Shown here: piece after piece, positions 8,132 to 15,142 of the stretch
Position numbering within the stretch: the first letter of the stretch is position 1
Layout of the letters: each line of letters opens with the position of its first letter
Origin: Curtobacterium sp. PhB115
Lineage (GTDB): Bacteria > Actinomycetota > Actinomycetes > Actinomycetales > Microbacteriaceae
Reading direction: 5' to 3'
NCBI RefSeq assembly: GCF_003752025.1
Contig: NZ_RJKR01000005.1
Location: 782,241-846,240 of the forward strand
DNA: 64,000 bases
Translations under genes and position numbers: made by a program
The notes under the pieces: generated by a model
What the model was told of the DNA's origin: nothing
Database searches by the model: none
What the model saw: the letters and a program-made list of their open reading frames with translations, nothing else

Positions 8132-8917
8132 ATGACGTCCGCACGACCCCTCGCGTTGGTGACCGGTGTGGGCCGCAGAGCCGGGATCGGCGCGGCGCTC
8201 GCCACACGGCTGGCGACCGACGGCTGGGACCTGGCCATCTCGTGGTGGGGCCCGTACGACGACCGCGTGAGCGGTGGCGCGGACCCCGACGGGATCGAAT
8301 CCGTCATCCAGGAGTGCGAGTCGGTGGGTGCACGGGTGACGCGCCTCCCGGTCGACCTGGAGGACCCGGCGCAGGCGGCCGCACTCGTCGGCCGCGCCGA
8401 GACGGAAGCGGGCGCGCCCGTCACCGCGCTGGTGATGTCGCACTGCGAGTCGGTGGACTCGGACTTCCGGACCACGACGCTCGAGTCCTGGGACCGGCAC
8501 TTCGCCGTGAACGCCCGCGCACCGTTCCTGCTCGTGCAGTCCTACGCGGCCGCGCTCGAACGCGCCGGCGACGCCGCACCCCGCGACCGACGCCGCATCG
8601 TCGCGCTGACCAGCGACCACGTCGCGTTCAACCTGCCGTACGGGGCGTCGAAGGGCGCGCTCGACCGGATCGTGTTCGGGGCGGCCAAGGAGCTCGGCAG
8701 CCTGGGCGTCAGCGCGAACGTCGTCAACCCGGGGCCGAACGACACCGGGTGGATGTCGGACGAGGTCAAGGGCTGGGCGGTCGAGGCGACCCCGCTCGGG
8801 CGGCTCGGACGCCCGTCGGACACCGCGGCCCTGGTCGGGTTCCTCTGCTCGGCGCAGGGCGGCTGGGTCAACGGGCAGCTGCTGAAGTCGGACGGCGGGA
8901 TCTCGAACAGCGCCTGA
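8132..8917 (+). CDS. short-chain dehydrogenase/reductase
   Basis: A 261-residue Rossmann-fold oxidoreductase. The nucleotide-binding turn TGVGRRAGIG is at the N-terminus. The catalytic Ser is in VALTSDH, and the Tyr-Lys pair is in YGASKG. The C-terminal block WVNGQLLKSDGG is typical of FabG-like SDRs. The ATG at 8132 is well placed after AGGAGG at 8121-8126. It is divergent from the lepB pair. The substrate is unknown. Confidence 0.9.
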   Translation: MTSARPLALVTGVGRRAGIGAALATRLATDGWDLAISWWGPYDDRVSGGADPDGIESVIQECESVGARVTRLPVDLEDPAQAAALVGRAETEAGAPVTALVMSHCESVDSDFRTTTLESWDRHFAVNARAPFLLVQSYAAALERAGDAAPRDRRRIVALTSDHVAFNLPYGASKGALDRIVFGAAKELGSLGVSANVVNPGPNDTGWMSDEVKGWAVEATPLGRLGRPSDTAALVGFLCSAQGGWVNGQLLKSDGGISNSA

Positions 8918-8980
8918 GCGCGTGCGTGCGTGCGCTGCGCTGCGGCGCGTGCGTGGGTGCGCTGCGGAGTTTCGGCGTCA

Positions 8981-9018
8981 GCGACAGTTCTCGCGAGCGG
9001 CGCCGCGTGAACTGTCGC
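8981..9018. terminator. palindrome between convergent genes
   Basis: Arms GCGACAGTTCTCGCG (8981-8995) and 9004-9018 pair with one mismatch position, and flanking TTCGGCG/CGCGAA extends the symmetry imperfectly. It lies between the SDR and VOC genes and could end both transcripts. The TCGCTCAGCGCGAA flank recurs at 10017-10030. Confidence 0.6.
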
Positions 9019-9044
9019 TCAGCGCGAATTGCGGCGCGCCGGTG

Positions 9045-9914
9045 TCAGCCGCGACCGGGCGCGGTCACCTCGATGCGGTTCGCCCACGGGTCCTCGAACG
9101 CCACGGTCCGACCGTCGTCGGCGAGGTCGAGTCCGCCGTGCCGCATCCGTTCGGTCAGGGCGCCGAGGTCGTCGATCCCCGGCACCTCGATGCGCACGAG
9201 TCCGAGGCCGAGGGCGAGCTGCCGCCGGCCGGCCCCGCGGGAGTTCCAGGTGTTCATCGCCATGTGGTGGTGGTACCCGCCGGCGCTGACGAACAGCGCC
9301 TCGCCCCACCCCGCGGTGGTCGCGAAGCCGAGCTTGTCGACGTAGAACTCCCGCGCGGTGGCGACGTCGCCGACGGACAGGTGCACGTGGCCGACCTTGC
9401 CCGGGCGGCCGGCTGCGGTGTCGAGGGCTTCTTGTGTCAGGTGCTCCTGCAGGAACGCGTTCGGGTCGACGTACTTCGTGTCCATGTCGACCATGCCGTG
9501 CGTCCACGACCACTGGGTGCGGTCCCGGTCCCAGTAGAGCTCGACGCCGTTGCCCTCCGGGTCGGTGAAGTAGAACGCGAAGCTGACCAGGTGATCGGCG
9601 CTGCCGGTGAAGGTCTGCGGGTACTTCGTCGCGACCGAGTAGAGCGCAGCCGCCAGGTCGGCCTTCGTGTCGAAGAGGATCGCGGTGTGGAACAACCCGG
9701 CCTCGTGCGCGCCGGCGTGCTGCATCGACGGTGTGTGCTCGAGGATCACGATCGGGGTGGCGCCTCGACCGAGCACTGCGACGCCACCCTCGTTCGACAG
9801 GAGCGAGAGCCGGACACCCTCGGTGTAGTAGCCGATCATCCGGTCGAGGTTCGCGACCCGGAGCGTGACGGCGCCCATCCCGGTGTCGGCGGCGAGGAGG
9901 TCCTGCGTGTGCAT
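9045..9914 (-). CDS. two-domain VOC family dioxygenase (CatE-like)
   Basis: A 289-residue protein with two glyoxalase/VOC modules. It resembles catechol-2,3-dioxygenase-like CatE/MhqO proteins. The second module carries the expected metal ligands: His in GHVHLSV, His in GGYHHHMAMN and Glu282 in NRIEVT. The first module keeps GNGVELYWD. The likely role is ring cleavage or detoxification of catechols or quinones. The ATG at 9914 follows CACACT by six nt. A near-perfect dyad upstream is typical of MarR-family operators, though no MarR gene is adjacent. Confidence 0.88.
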   Translation of the reverse strand: MHTQDLLAADTGMGAVTLRVANLDRMIGYYTEGVRLSLLSNEGGVAVLGRGATPIVILEHTPSMQHAGAHEAGLFHTAILFDTKADLAAALYSVATKYPQTFTGSADHLVSFAFYFTDPEGNGVELYWDRDRTQWSWTHGMVDMDTKYVDPNAFLQEHLTQEALDTAAGRPGKVGHVHLSVGDVATAREFYVDKLGFATTAGWGEALFVSAGGYHHHMAMNTWNSRGAGRRQLALGLGLVRIEVPGIDDLGALTERMRHGGLDLADDGRTVAFEDPWANRIEVTAPGRG

Positions 9915-9920
9915 GGCACC

Positions 9921-9954
9921 AGTGTGCGCGCATTTGGTTGACGCGTCAACTAAA
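9921..9954 (-). promoter_or_regulatory. MarR-like operator and promoter of the VOC gene
   Basis: GTTGACGCGTCAAC is a perfect palindrome at 9937-9950, extended to 22 bp (9933-9954) by AAA/TTT with one mismatched pair. Read on the minus strand, TTGACG could be the -35 and CACACT (9926-9921) the -10, 17 bp apart and six nt before the ATG. Repression by a MarR-type regulator is inferred. Confidence 0.55.
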
Positions 9955-9969
9955 CCGGTCAGTGCCGAG

Positions 9970-10031
9970 TTTTCGCGCTGGGCGACACTTTTCGCGGCCC
10001 CGTGCCCGGAATGTGTCGCTCAGCGCGAAAA
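9970..10031. terminator. 19-bp-arm palindrome downstream of the ABC operon
   Basis: Arms 9970-9988 (starting TTTTCGCGCTG) and 10013-10031 pair with one mismatch. It lies after the permease stop and upstream of the VOC gene on the same strand, so termination of the ABC operon is likely. Confidence 0.65.
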
Positions 10032-10082
10032 CGGGGTCGAGACGGCCGGCGGAGCGACACCAGCGCCATCGCCGCCGGTCGT

Positions 10083-11156
10083 TCAGCGGGAGCGGAAGTA
10101 GCGGTGCAGCGCGCGCTCGCGGATCGCGGCTGCGGCGAGCACCCCACCGAGCAGCGCGCCCACGAGCCCGAGGGAGGCGATCGCGATCGCCTCACGCACG
10201 ATCGGCCCTGCGTCGTCGACACCGAGGCCTCGCACGAGCACCACCGCGACGGTCGTCGCGACCACGGCCCCGACCGATCCCCAGACCAGGTGCTGCAGCA
10301 GCACGCCGAGCAGCTGCGCACTCCGCGGCACCCCGACGTGCAGGTCCGACGCGAGTGCGAGCCGGCGCCTCCCGACCGCCGCGCCCCCGACGGCCAGGCC
10401 CAGTGCGAACGCCACACCCGACGACGCCAGCAGCGACGGCGGTGCGGTCGGGGCGAAGGTCTCCCCCAGCCTCGGGTTGAGCTGGCCGAGGGTCGGGCGT
10501 TCCTCGTCCTCTGCGCCGGTACTCGCCGAGAGGGTCCGGCGGAGCATCGACCCCGTGTCCTCGCGCTCGGGCCAGACCGTCACCCAGCAGGCGTCGAACA
10601 GTGCACCGTCGTCGAGCGCCGGGGCGAGCACCGCGTACTCGAGGTCCGGGTCGCGCCCGTCGTCCGGGTACGCGTAGACACCGGCGACCGATGTGCCGCC
10701 GTCGACCGTCACGAACGGGTCACCCGGCGCGAGGCCGAGTGCATCCGCGACCGCCGACGACGCGAGGACTCCGGGGACACGCGTCCGCCCAGTGACGTCG
10801 AGCGCCGCGGGCAGGCCGGCCGTGACCTCGTACGTCGGGACCGCGGACCCCGGCAGCGCAGCGGGATCGGAGCCGTCGTCGAGCCGACGGAGCGCTCCCG
10901 ACGCGAGGACCCCCTCGGACCCGGCGAGCGCGTCGCAGGCTCGTCCGTCGATCCGGCCGGGTGCTCGTTGGATCGTCGTCGCGGCGCCACTCGCCACCCA
11001 GGTCGCTGCGGCACGCACGTCGTCGGCGAGCGCCGCGGCACGCAGTCCGACGACACCGCCCAGCAGCACCGCGACGACCAGAGCGCTCGCGGCCGCCCGT
11101 GCTGCTCCGGACACGACGTCGCGCCAGGCCTCACGGAGTACCTCGGTGGGACGCAT
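10083..11156 (-). CDS. ABC transporter permease (MacB/FtsX-like topology)
   Basis: A 357-residue membrane protein with one N-terminal membrane segment (residues 20-42), about 195 extracytoplasmic residues, then three segments near the C-terminus. This is the layout of MacB/FtsX permeases, which move extracytoplasmic substrates outward rather than import them. The ATG at 11156 overlaps the ATPase stop as TGATG, so the two are coupled. It ends the operon that begins at 14348. The substrate is unknown; the secreted 94-residue protein of the same operon is the obvious candidate. Confidence 0.82.
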   Translation of the reverse strand: MRPTEVLREAWRDVVSGAARAAASALVVAVLLGGVVGLRAAALADDVRAAATWVASGAATTIQRAPGRIDGRACDALAGSEGVLASGALRRLDDGSDPAALPGSAVPTYEVTAGLPAALDVTGRTRVPGVLASSAVADALGLAPGDPFVTVDGGTSVAGVYAYPDDGRDPDLEYAVLAPALDDGALFDACWVTVWPEREDTGSMLRRTLSASTGAEDEERPTLGQLNPRLGETFAPTAPPSLLASSGVAFALGLAVGGAAVGRRRLALASDLHVGVPRSAQLLGVLLQHLVWGSVGAVVATTVAVVLVRGLGVDDAGPIVREAIAIASLGLVGALLGGVLAAAAIRERALHRYFRSR

Positions 11157-11758
11157 CAGCGATGACGCCCGAGGTCGAGCACGTCGTCACAAGCCGCCAT
11201 CGTGTCGTCGTCGTGGGTGGCGACGATCACGCACGCACCCGAGTCCGCCAGCGAACCGATGGCCCGGTTGACCTCGTCTGCCGTGGCGCGGTCGAGCTGC
11301 GCAGTCGGTTCGTCGACGAGCATGAGACCCGGAGCACTCGCGATGCCGCGGGCCAGCATGAGCCGCTGCGCTTCGCCACCGGAGAGTTCGGCGAACCGCG
11401 CATGCGCTCGGTGCTCGAGCCCGAACCTGCCGAGCACGGCCAGCGCACCGACGTCCGCGGAACGTCGGTCCGCTCCACGCGCGAGCAACGGCAGCGCGAC
11501 GTGGTCGAGCGCGCGGCGACGGGCCACGCCGTGCGGGTTCTGGAACACCCACAGCGGCCGACAGCCGTCGGGGCGCGACACCGTGCCGTGGGTCGGGCGG
11601 AGCATCCCAGCGACGATCGCGAGCAGGGTCGACTTGCCGGATCCGCTCGGTCCGACCAGCGCGGTGACGGTGCCCTCGCCGAAGGTGCGGTCGACCAGGT
11701 CGAACAGCACAGTGCCGTTCGGCCAGACGTGTCCAACGCCCTCGAGCGTCACCGGCAC
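11156..11758 (-). CDS. ABC transporter ATP-binding protein
   Basis: A 200-residue ATPase, short for the family but complete. It has Walker A GPSGSGKST (near residue 37), Q-loop VFQNPHG, signature LSGGEAQRLMLARG, Walker B LMLVDEP and the switch His in VATHDDD. It partners the permease that follows, by TGATG overlap, and the adaptor gene that precedes it, overlapping by 10 nt. This ATPase, permease and adaptor set resembles MacAB/LolCDE-like exporters. Confidence 0.93.
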   Translation of the reverse strand: MPVTLEGVGHVWPNGTVLFDLVDRTFGEGTVTALVGPSGSGKSTLLAIVAGMLRPTHGTVSRPDGCRPLWVFQNPHGVARRRALDHVALPLLARGADRRSADVGALAVLGRFGLEHRAHARFAELSGGEAQRLMLARGIASAPGLMLVDEPTAQLDRATADEVNRAIGSLADSGACVIVATHDDDTMAACDDVLDLGRHR

Positions 11759-12792
11759 GGGCGACCGGGGTCCGGGGTCGCCCGCACCCGGTCGAGGGTC
11801 CGGCCGTCGACGGGACGGACGAACGCCTGTCCGAGCTCCGAGCCGAGCACCTCGACCCGGATCGGTCCGCCGCTCGTCGGTTGGACGCAGGCCCGACCAC
11901 CGGTGACGGCGAAGAGTGCGGTCGGCGGGAGCACGTGGACGACTCGGGGGTGCCGGAGCGACCAGGCGGCCGGCAGTGTCGGGGCCCCGTCGGCGGAACC
12001 AACCGTCACCGCGTACTCGGGCAGTGCGGCGACTTCGGCGAGCGTCTCCGTGGACGAGACCACGCCGTGCGCATCGATCGGCACCTCGGCGCTGCCCACG
12101 CGAAGGACGCGGTCGCCGGGTGCGGGATCAACCGGCGTGGCATCGATCCGGGCACCTCGGAGTTCCGCCGGCAGCTCGGCCAGCACACCGTCGGCTCCGA
12201 CCGGAGCACCCACCACGGCGGCGCAGGTCTGCACGGTGCTCTCGGCGGCCGGCAGCCAGCTGAAGGCGTCACGCGGGATGCCGTCCTGCAGCAGATCCGT
12301 CCGCGGCACGCCGCGGTCGACCAGGAACTGCTGCGCGGCTCGGAGGGTCCCACGACCGAGGATGCCGTCGACGGAGAGCCCGGCGCCGAGTCGGGTCAGC
12401 TCCTGCTGCAGCCCGGACACGTCGTCGCCGCGGTCGTCGAGCTCGAGGTCGCGCCAGAGCGGCACCCCGGAGGCGAGCGCGACCACCGGCGCACCGTCGA
12501 TGCGCGCGGCGACGTCACCGCTCCGGAGCACGCCGCCCGTCGAACAGGACGAGGCGGTCACCGTGCCCGTCCTCGTGGTCACGACGGCACGCGGTGACCC
12601 GGCGTCGAGCGTGAGTTGCACCTGCCGTTCATCGGCGTCGGTGCGCTCGGTTGCCCGCACGGTGCTGGCCGGCGTCGCGGTCGCCAGCGCAGCGGGTGGC
12701 TCAATGGGCAGCGCGACGACCACGCCCGCCGCCACTCCGGCTGCGACGACCAGCACGCCGAGCCCCACGAGCGTCCCCGATGGCCATCGCAT
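11749..12792 (-). CDS. adaptor protein with peptidoglycan-binding domain
   Basis: A 347-residue protein with one N-terminal membrane anchor (residues 8-30) and the rest outside the membrane. Residues about 125-175 are a PG_binding_1 domain (RGDDVSGLQQELTRLG, then SVDGILGRGTLRAAQQF). The flanks look like the beta-rich parts of periplasmic adaptor proteins seen with actinobacterial ABC exporters. It could link the transporter to the cell wall. ATG 12792 overlaps the preceding TGA as TGATG; the longer open frame adds only unlikely sequence. Confidence 0.78.
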   Translation of the reverse strand: MRWPSGTLVGLGVLVVAAGVAAGVVVALPIEPPAALATATPASTVRATERTDADERQVQLTLDAGSPRAVVTTRTGTVTASSCSTGGVLRSGDVAARIDGAPVVALASGVPLWRDLELDDRGDDVSGLQQELTRLGAGLSVDGILGRGTLRAAQQFLVDRGVPRTDLLQDGIPRDAFSWLPAAESTVQTCAAVVGAPVGADGVLAELPAELRGARIDATPVDPAPGDRVLRVGSAEVPIDAHGVVSSTETLAEVAALPEYAVTVGSADGAPTLPAAWSLRHPRVVHVLPPTALFAVTGGRACVQPTSGGPIRVEVLGSELGQAFVRPVDGRTLDRVRATPDPGRPCR

Positions 12793-13427
12793 CAGCCTTC
12801 CCGCCAGAGGCCGAGCGGGTCGAGCCGACAGGCAGTCCACGCCTCGTCGAAGTCCCCGAACGGCAGCGTGTCCGCGTCGTAGTCCTTCCGCCACTGCCGC
12901 TCGGTGTAGTCGGCACCCACGAGGCCGGCTCCGCGGAGACAGGCGACCGTGATCTTGGCGTCATCGAGCTTCTGGGGATTCCGGCGGGTCTCCTCGAACA
13001 GGAACGTGACGTACTCGTCGAATCGCTTCTCGCCTGCACGAAGGATCGGATCCGAGTTCTCGAAGAAGTCGTCGGGGTACTCGCCGTCGAGCGCCGGGAG
13101 CGAGAATCCACCGTCCGGGTCGTACTCGATCCCGAGCCCCGAGTCCGCCAGGCACCGACGCACCTGCTCATGCGCTGACTCGAGTTCCTGCGGAGTCACG
13201 CGACCGTCGGAGAGGATCCGTGCCTCGAAGTCGGAGACATCGGAGTCGACTGCGTCTCGGAAGGCATCGGCCCGCGGCCCCGCCGCCTCGAGCGATGCCG
13301 TCGCCTTCCCCGTCGACTGTTTCGCGGGGACGCTGTCGTTGGTGCAGCCCGCCAGGAAGAGCGCCGCAGCACCGAGCAGTCCCACCCACGCGAGTGGGCG
13401 CGGTGCCGTGGGCCTTGCGCTCGTCAC
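12792..13427 (-). CDS. lipoprotein, paralogue of the next gene
   Basis: A 211-residue predicted lipoprotein with lipobox LFLAGC, then about 185 mostly alpha-helical residues. The blocks ILSDGRVTPQELESA, TVACLRGAGL, YTERQW and CRLDPLGLW are shared with the gene just upstream, so they arose by duplication. Two conserved Cys (in VRRCL and VACL) and one near the end (CRLDP) may form disulfides. GTG 13427 overlaps the preceding stop as GTGA, after GGAGGG. No function is known; a substrate-capture, sensing or immunity role beside the ABC exporter is conjecture. Confidence 0.8.
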   Translation of the reverse strand: MTSARPTAPRPLAWVGLLGAAALFLAGCTNDSVPAKQSTGKATASLEAAGPRADAFRDAVDSDVSDFEARILSDGRVTPQELESAHEQVRRCLADSGLGIEYDPDGGFSLPALDGEYPDDFFENSDPILRAGEKRFDEYVTFLFEETRRNPQKLDDAKITVACLRGAGLVGADYTERQWRKDYDADTLPFGDFDEAWTACRLDPLGLWREG

Positions 13428-14059
13428 TGCGCCCTCCAGAGCCCGAGGGGATCCAGGCGACACTGCACAGCTGCCGCATCCCACTCGGAGAACGAGAAGG
13501 TCCCGTCCTCGTTCTCAGCACGCCACCTGCGCTCGGTGTACGAAGCGTCGACGAGCCCGGCTTCCCGGAGGCACGCGACGGTGATCTCCACCTCGTCCTG
13601 CTTCTCGGGGTTCCTGCGGATCTCGTTGAACAGGTACGTCACCTCACTGCTGAACCGACTCGCGCACTTCGACATGACTTCGTTGACGGCCTCCGCATCG
13701 GCGGCTTTCCTCCCCGGGAGCGGGGACGCTTCCGATGTACCGTCCTCGGCGGACACGTAGTCGTACCCGAAGTTCCGCATGCAGACCCGCGTGCGCGATT
13801 GTGCCTCTGCGAGCTCCTGCGCAGAGATCACTCCGTCGGACAGGACGCGCCGCTGGTACTGACTCGCCTCGACGGCCGACTCGGCGAACTCAGTGGACCA
13901 CGGCCCGGCAGCCGCGAAGGCCGCCTCGTCGACGGCACCGGCACCGGCACCGGCACCGGCACCGGCACCGGCTTGAGCGTCGACTTGGGCGCAGCCGGCG
14001 AGCACGCCCACGATCACCACGGCCGCGGGCACCGCTGCTCGCAAGTGACTCCGCACCAC
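13424..14059 (-). CDS. lipoprotein with Gly-Ala microsatellite, paralogue of the previous gene
   Basis: A 211-residue predicted lipoprotein with lipobox VLAGC, then a Gly-Ala run encoded by six GGCACC units. The body shares VLSDGVISAQELAEA, TVACLREAGL, YTERRW and CRLDPLGLW with its downstream paralogue. Because the DNA unit is 6 bp, changes in copy number would keep the frame and only alter the linker after the anchored Cys. Two GTG codons in tandem (14059, 14056) are possible starts, directly after the secreted-protein stop at 14064. Confidence 0.8.
   Translation of the reverse strand: MVRSHLRAAVPAAVVIVGVLAGCAQVDAQAGAGAGAGAGAGAVDEAAFAAAGPWSTEFAESAVEASQYQRRVLSDGVISAQELAEAQSRTRVCMRNFGYDYVSAEDGTSEASPLPGRKAADAEAVNEVMSKCASRFSSEVTYLFNEIRRNPEKQDEVEITVACLREAGLVDASYTERRWRAENEDGTFSFSEWDAAAVQCRLDPLGLWRAQ
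13934..13969. repeat. in-frame GGCACC hexanucleotide repeat
   Basis: Six perfect copies inside the lipoprotein gene, encoding alternating Ala and Gly on the minus strand. Confidence 0.95.
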
Positions 14060-14063
14060 CGGG

Positions 14064-14348
14064 TCAGGCCCTGACCATGCCGTACTGCGCGATGTTCGTC
14101 CAGCAGGCGGCTTCGTACGACCACCGGTTCCCACCGACCACGTTCCCCCATTTGAGGGTCCCGCTCTTCAAACGGTTGAAGTGCTGAGCCTTGGGGCATC
14201 CGGAGTCGTACTTGCCCTTGCTCTGGGTGACCTGACGCCAGCAGGTCGCTGCGCTGGCATCCGTCGCCGTCACCGTGTCGACCGCGACCCCTCCGGCGCC
14301 GACGATCGCAAACACGGTCATCCCCAACAACACGTTCTTGATCGACAT
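14064..14348 (-). CDS. small secreted Cys-containing protein, first gene of the ABC operon
   Basis: A 94-residue precursor. The N-terminus MSIKN, a hydrophobic core LLGMTVFAIVGAGG and a cleavage-like ASAA near residue 34 form a Sec signal peptide. The predicted mature part is about 60 residues, basic, with four Trp and three Cys, including WGNVVGGNRWSYEAACW near the end. GGGGAG stands just before ATG 14348. It leads an operon of lipoproteins, adaptor, ABC ATPase and permease. Bacteriocins of the lactococcin 972 type have similar size and context, but no clear sequence match was seen, so function is open. Confidence 0.8.
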   Translation of the reverse strand: MSIKNVLLGMTVFAIVGAGGVAVDTVTATDASAATCWRQVTQSKGKYDSGCPKAQHFNRLKSGTLKWGNVVGGNRWSYEAACWTNIAQYGMVRA

Positions 14349-14368
14349 CGATCTCCCCTTCGTCCACC

Positions 14369-14398
14369 CGATACTCGTGTATCACCGTTAACGTATCG
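14369..14398 (-). promoter_or_regulatory. GATAC repeats upstream of the secreted-protein operon
   Basis: CGATAC (14369-14374) and GTATCG (14393-14398) form a dyad, and a further GTATC lies at 14379-14383. They sit 21-50 nt before the ATG at 14348, where the promoter should be. An operator is possible but unproven. Confidence 0.35.
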
Positions 14399-14439
14399 AA
14401 GACGAGAGCGCCCGCGCAACCCAGCCCAGCACGACCCGG

Positions 14440-14445
14440 CAGGAT
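14440..14445 (+). promoter_or_regulatory. -10-like hexamer of the NodA-like gene
   Basis: CAGGAT, six nt before the ATG at 14452. The match to TAnnnT lacks the first T. Confidence 0.35.
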
Positions 14446-14451
14446 GGACCG

Positions 14452-15018
14452 ATGACTGAAGACATCCGGTGGGAGGTGCTCGAGGAGAGCACCCTCTCAC
14501 TCCCCGACCACGAGGCGATCGCTGCACTGCTGGCGCAGGCGTTCCCGGACTGGTCGCACTGGTACGTGGGCGGCCGCAGTTGGGCGGGGATGCAGCCGGA
14601 GCGCCGGGTGCTCGCCCGCGACCAGGACGGCGTCGTCCTGGCACACGTCGGCATCCGCCGCATGTTCATCACGGTCGGTGGGCGTGACGTCCTGGTCGGC
14701 GACACCGGCCTGGTCGCCGTCTCCCCGCGACTGCAGGGAACGGGCAGGGGCCGCGAGCTGATGGAGCGCGCGCACGCGGTGCTCGAGGGCCTCGCGGTGC
14801 CGTACGGCTTCCTCGGCGCAGGCGAGAACCGCGTCCCCTTCTACGCGAAGCTCGGCTGGCACGTGTTCGACGACGTCGTCACCGACTACACGGCCTTCAC
14901 AGCTGAGGGCGCCGGCCTGCCGATGACCGACCAGGGCGGCTGGATGGTCCTGCCGGTGACCGAACAGCTCGAGGACTGGCCCGCCGGACCGATCTGGCTC
15001 AACGGCCAACAGGTCTAG
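14452..15018 (+). CDS. NodA-like N-acyltransferase
   Basis: A 188-residue protein colinear with rhizobial NodA, which transfers a fatty acyl chain to the free amino group of a chitin oligomer. Shared blocks, recalled from the family, are IRWEVLEESTLSLPDH, GGRSWAGMQPERR, LAHVGIRRMFITVGG, DTGLVAVSPRLQGTGRG, VPYGFLGAGE and LPVTEQLEDWPAGPIW. The middle also reads as a GNAT acetyl-CoA-fold core. No nodB deacetylase or nodC chitin synthase is in the window, so the acceptor is unlikely to be a Nod factor. The gene is divergent from the secreted-protein operon, 103 bp away. Confidence 0.75.
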   Translation: MTEDIRWEVLEESTLSLPDHEAIAALLAQAFPDWSHWYVGGRSWAGMQPERRVLARDQDGVVLAHVGIRRMFITVGGRDVLVGDTGLVAVSPRLQGTGRGRELMERAHAVLEGLAVPYGFLGAGENRVPFYAKLGWHVFDDVVTDYTAFTAEGAGLPMTDQGGWMVLPVTEQLEDWPAGPIWLNGQQV

Positions 15019-15031
15019 CGAGCGACCGACC

Positions 15032-15079
15032 GACGGACGGGAGGCGCGGTGCCAGCTGGCACCGCGCCTCCCGTCCGTC
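15032..15079. terminator. perfect 48-bp palindrome between convergent genes
   Basis: The two 24-bp halves meet at 15055/15056 with no spacer (GCCAG/CTGGC). It follows the NodA-like stop and faces the catalase 3' end. The core GGGAGGCGCGGTGCC resembles the palindromes at 3476 and 33764. A bidirectional terminator is likely. Confidence 0.8.
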
Positions 15080-15098
15080 AAGTGGTGGACCGGGGCTC

Positions 15099-15142
15099 AC
15101 GCCCCTGCGCTGGCTGGGCTACGCCCCTGCGCTGGCTGGGCT
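15099..15142. repeat. 22-bp tandem duplication at the catalase stop
   Basis: The unit beginning ACGCCCCTGCGC and ending GGCTGGGCT occurs twice in direct succession. The catalase TAG (15141-15143) sits at the end of the second copy. Confidence 0.85.

Noticed and set aside
14064..14348. Calling the secreted protein a lactococcin 972 bacteriocin
   Set aside because: Size and ABC context fit, but the residues, including three Cys, do not follow that family as I know it.
15032..15079. Riboswitch or attachment site at the perfect palindrome
   Set aside because: Full symmetry without conserved loops, and the convergent position, fit a terminator better.
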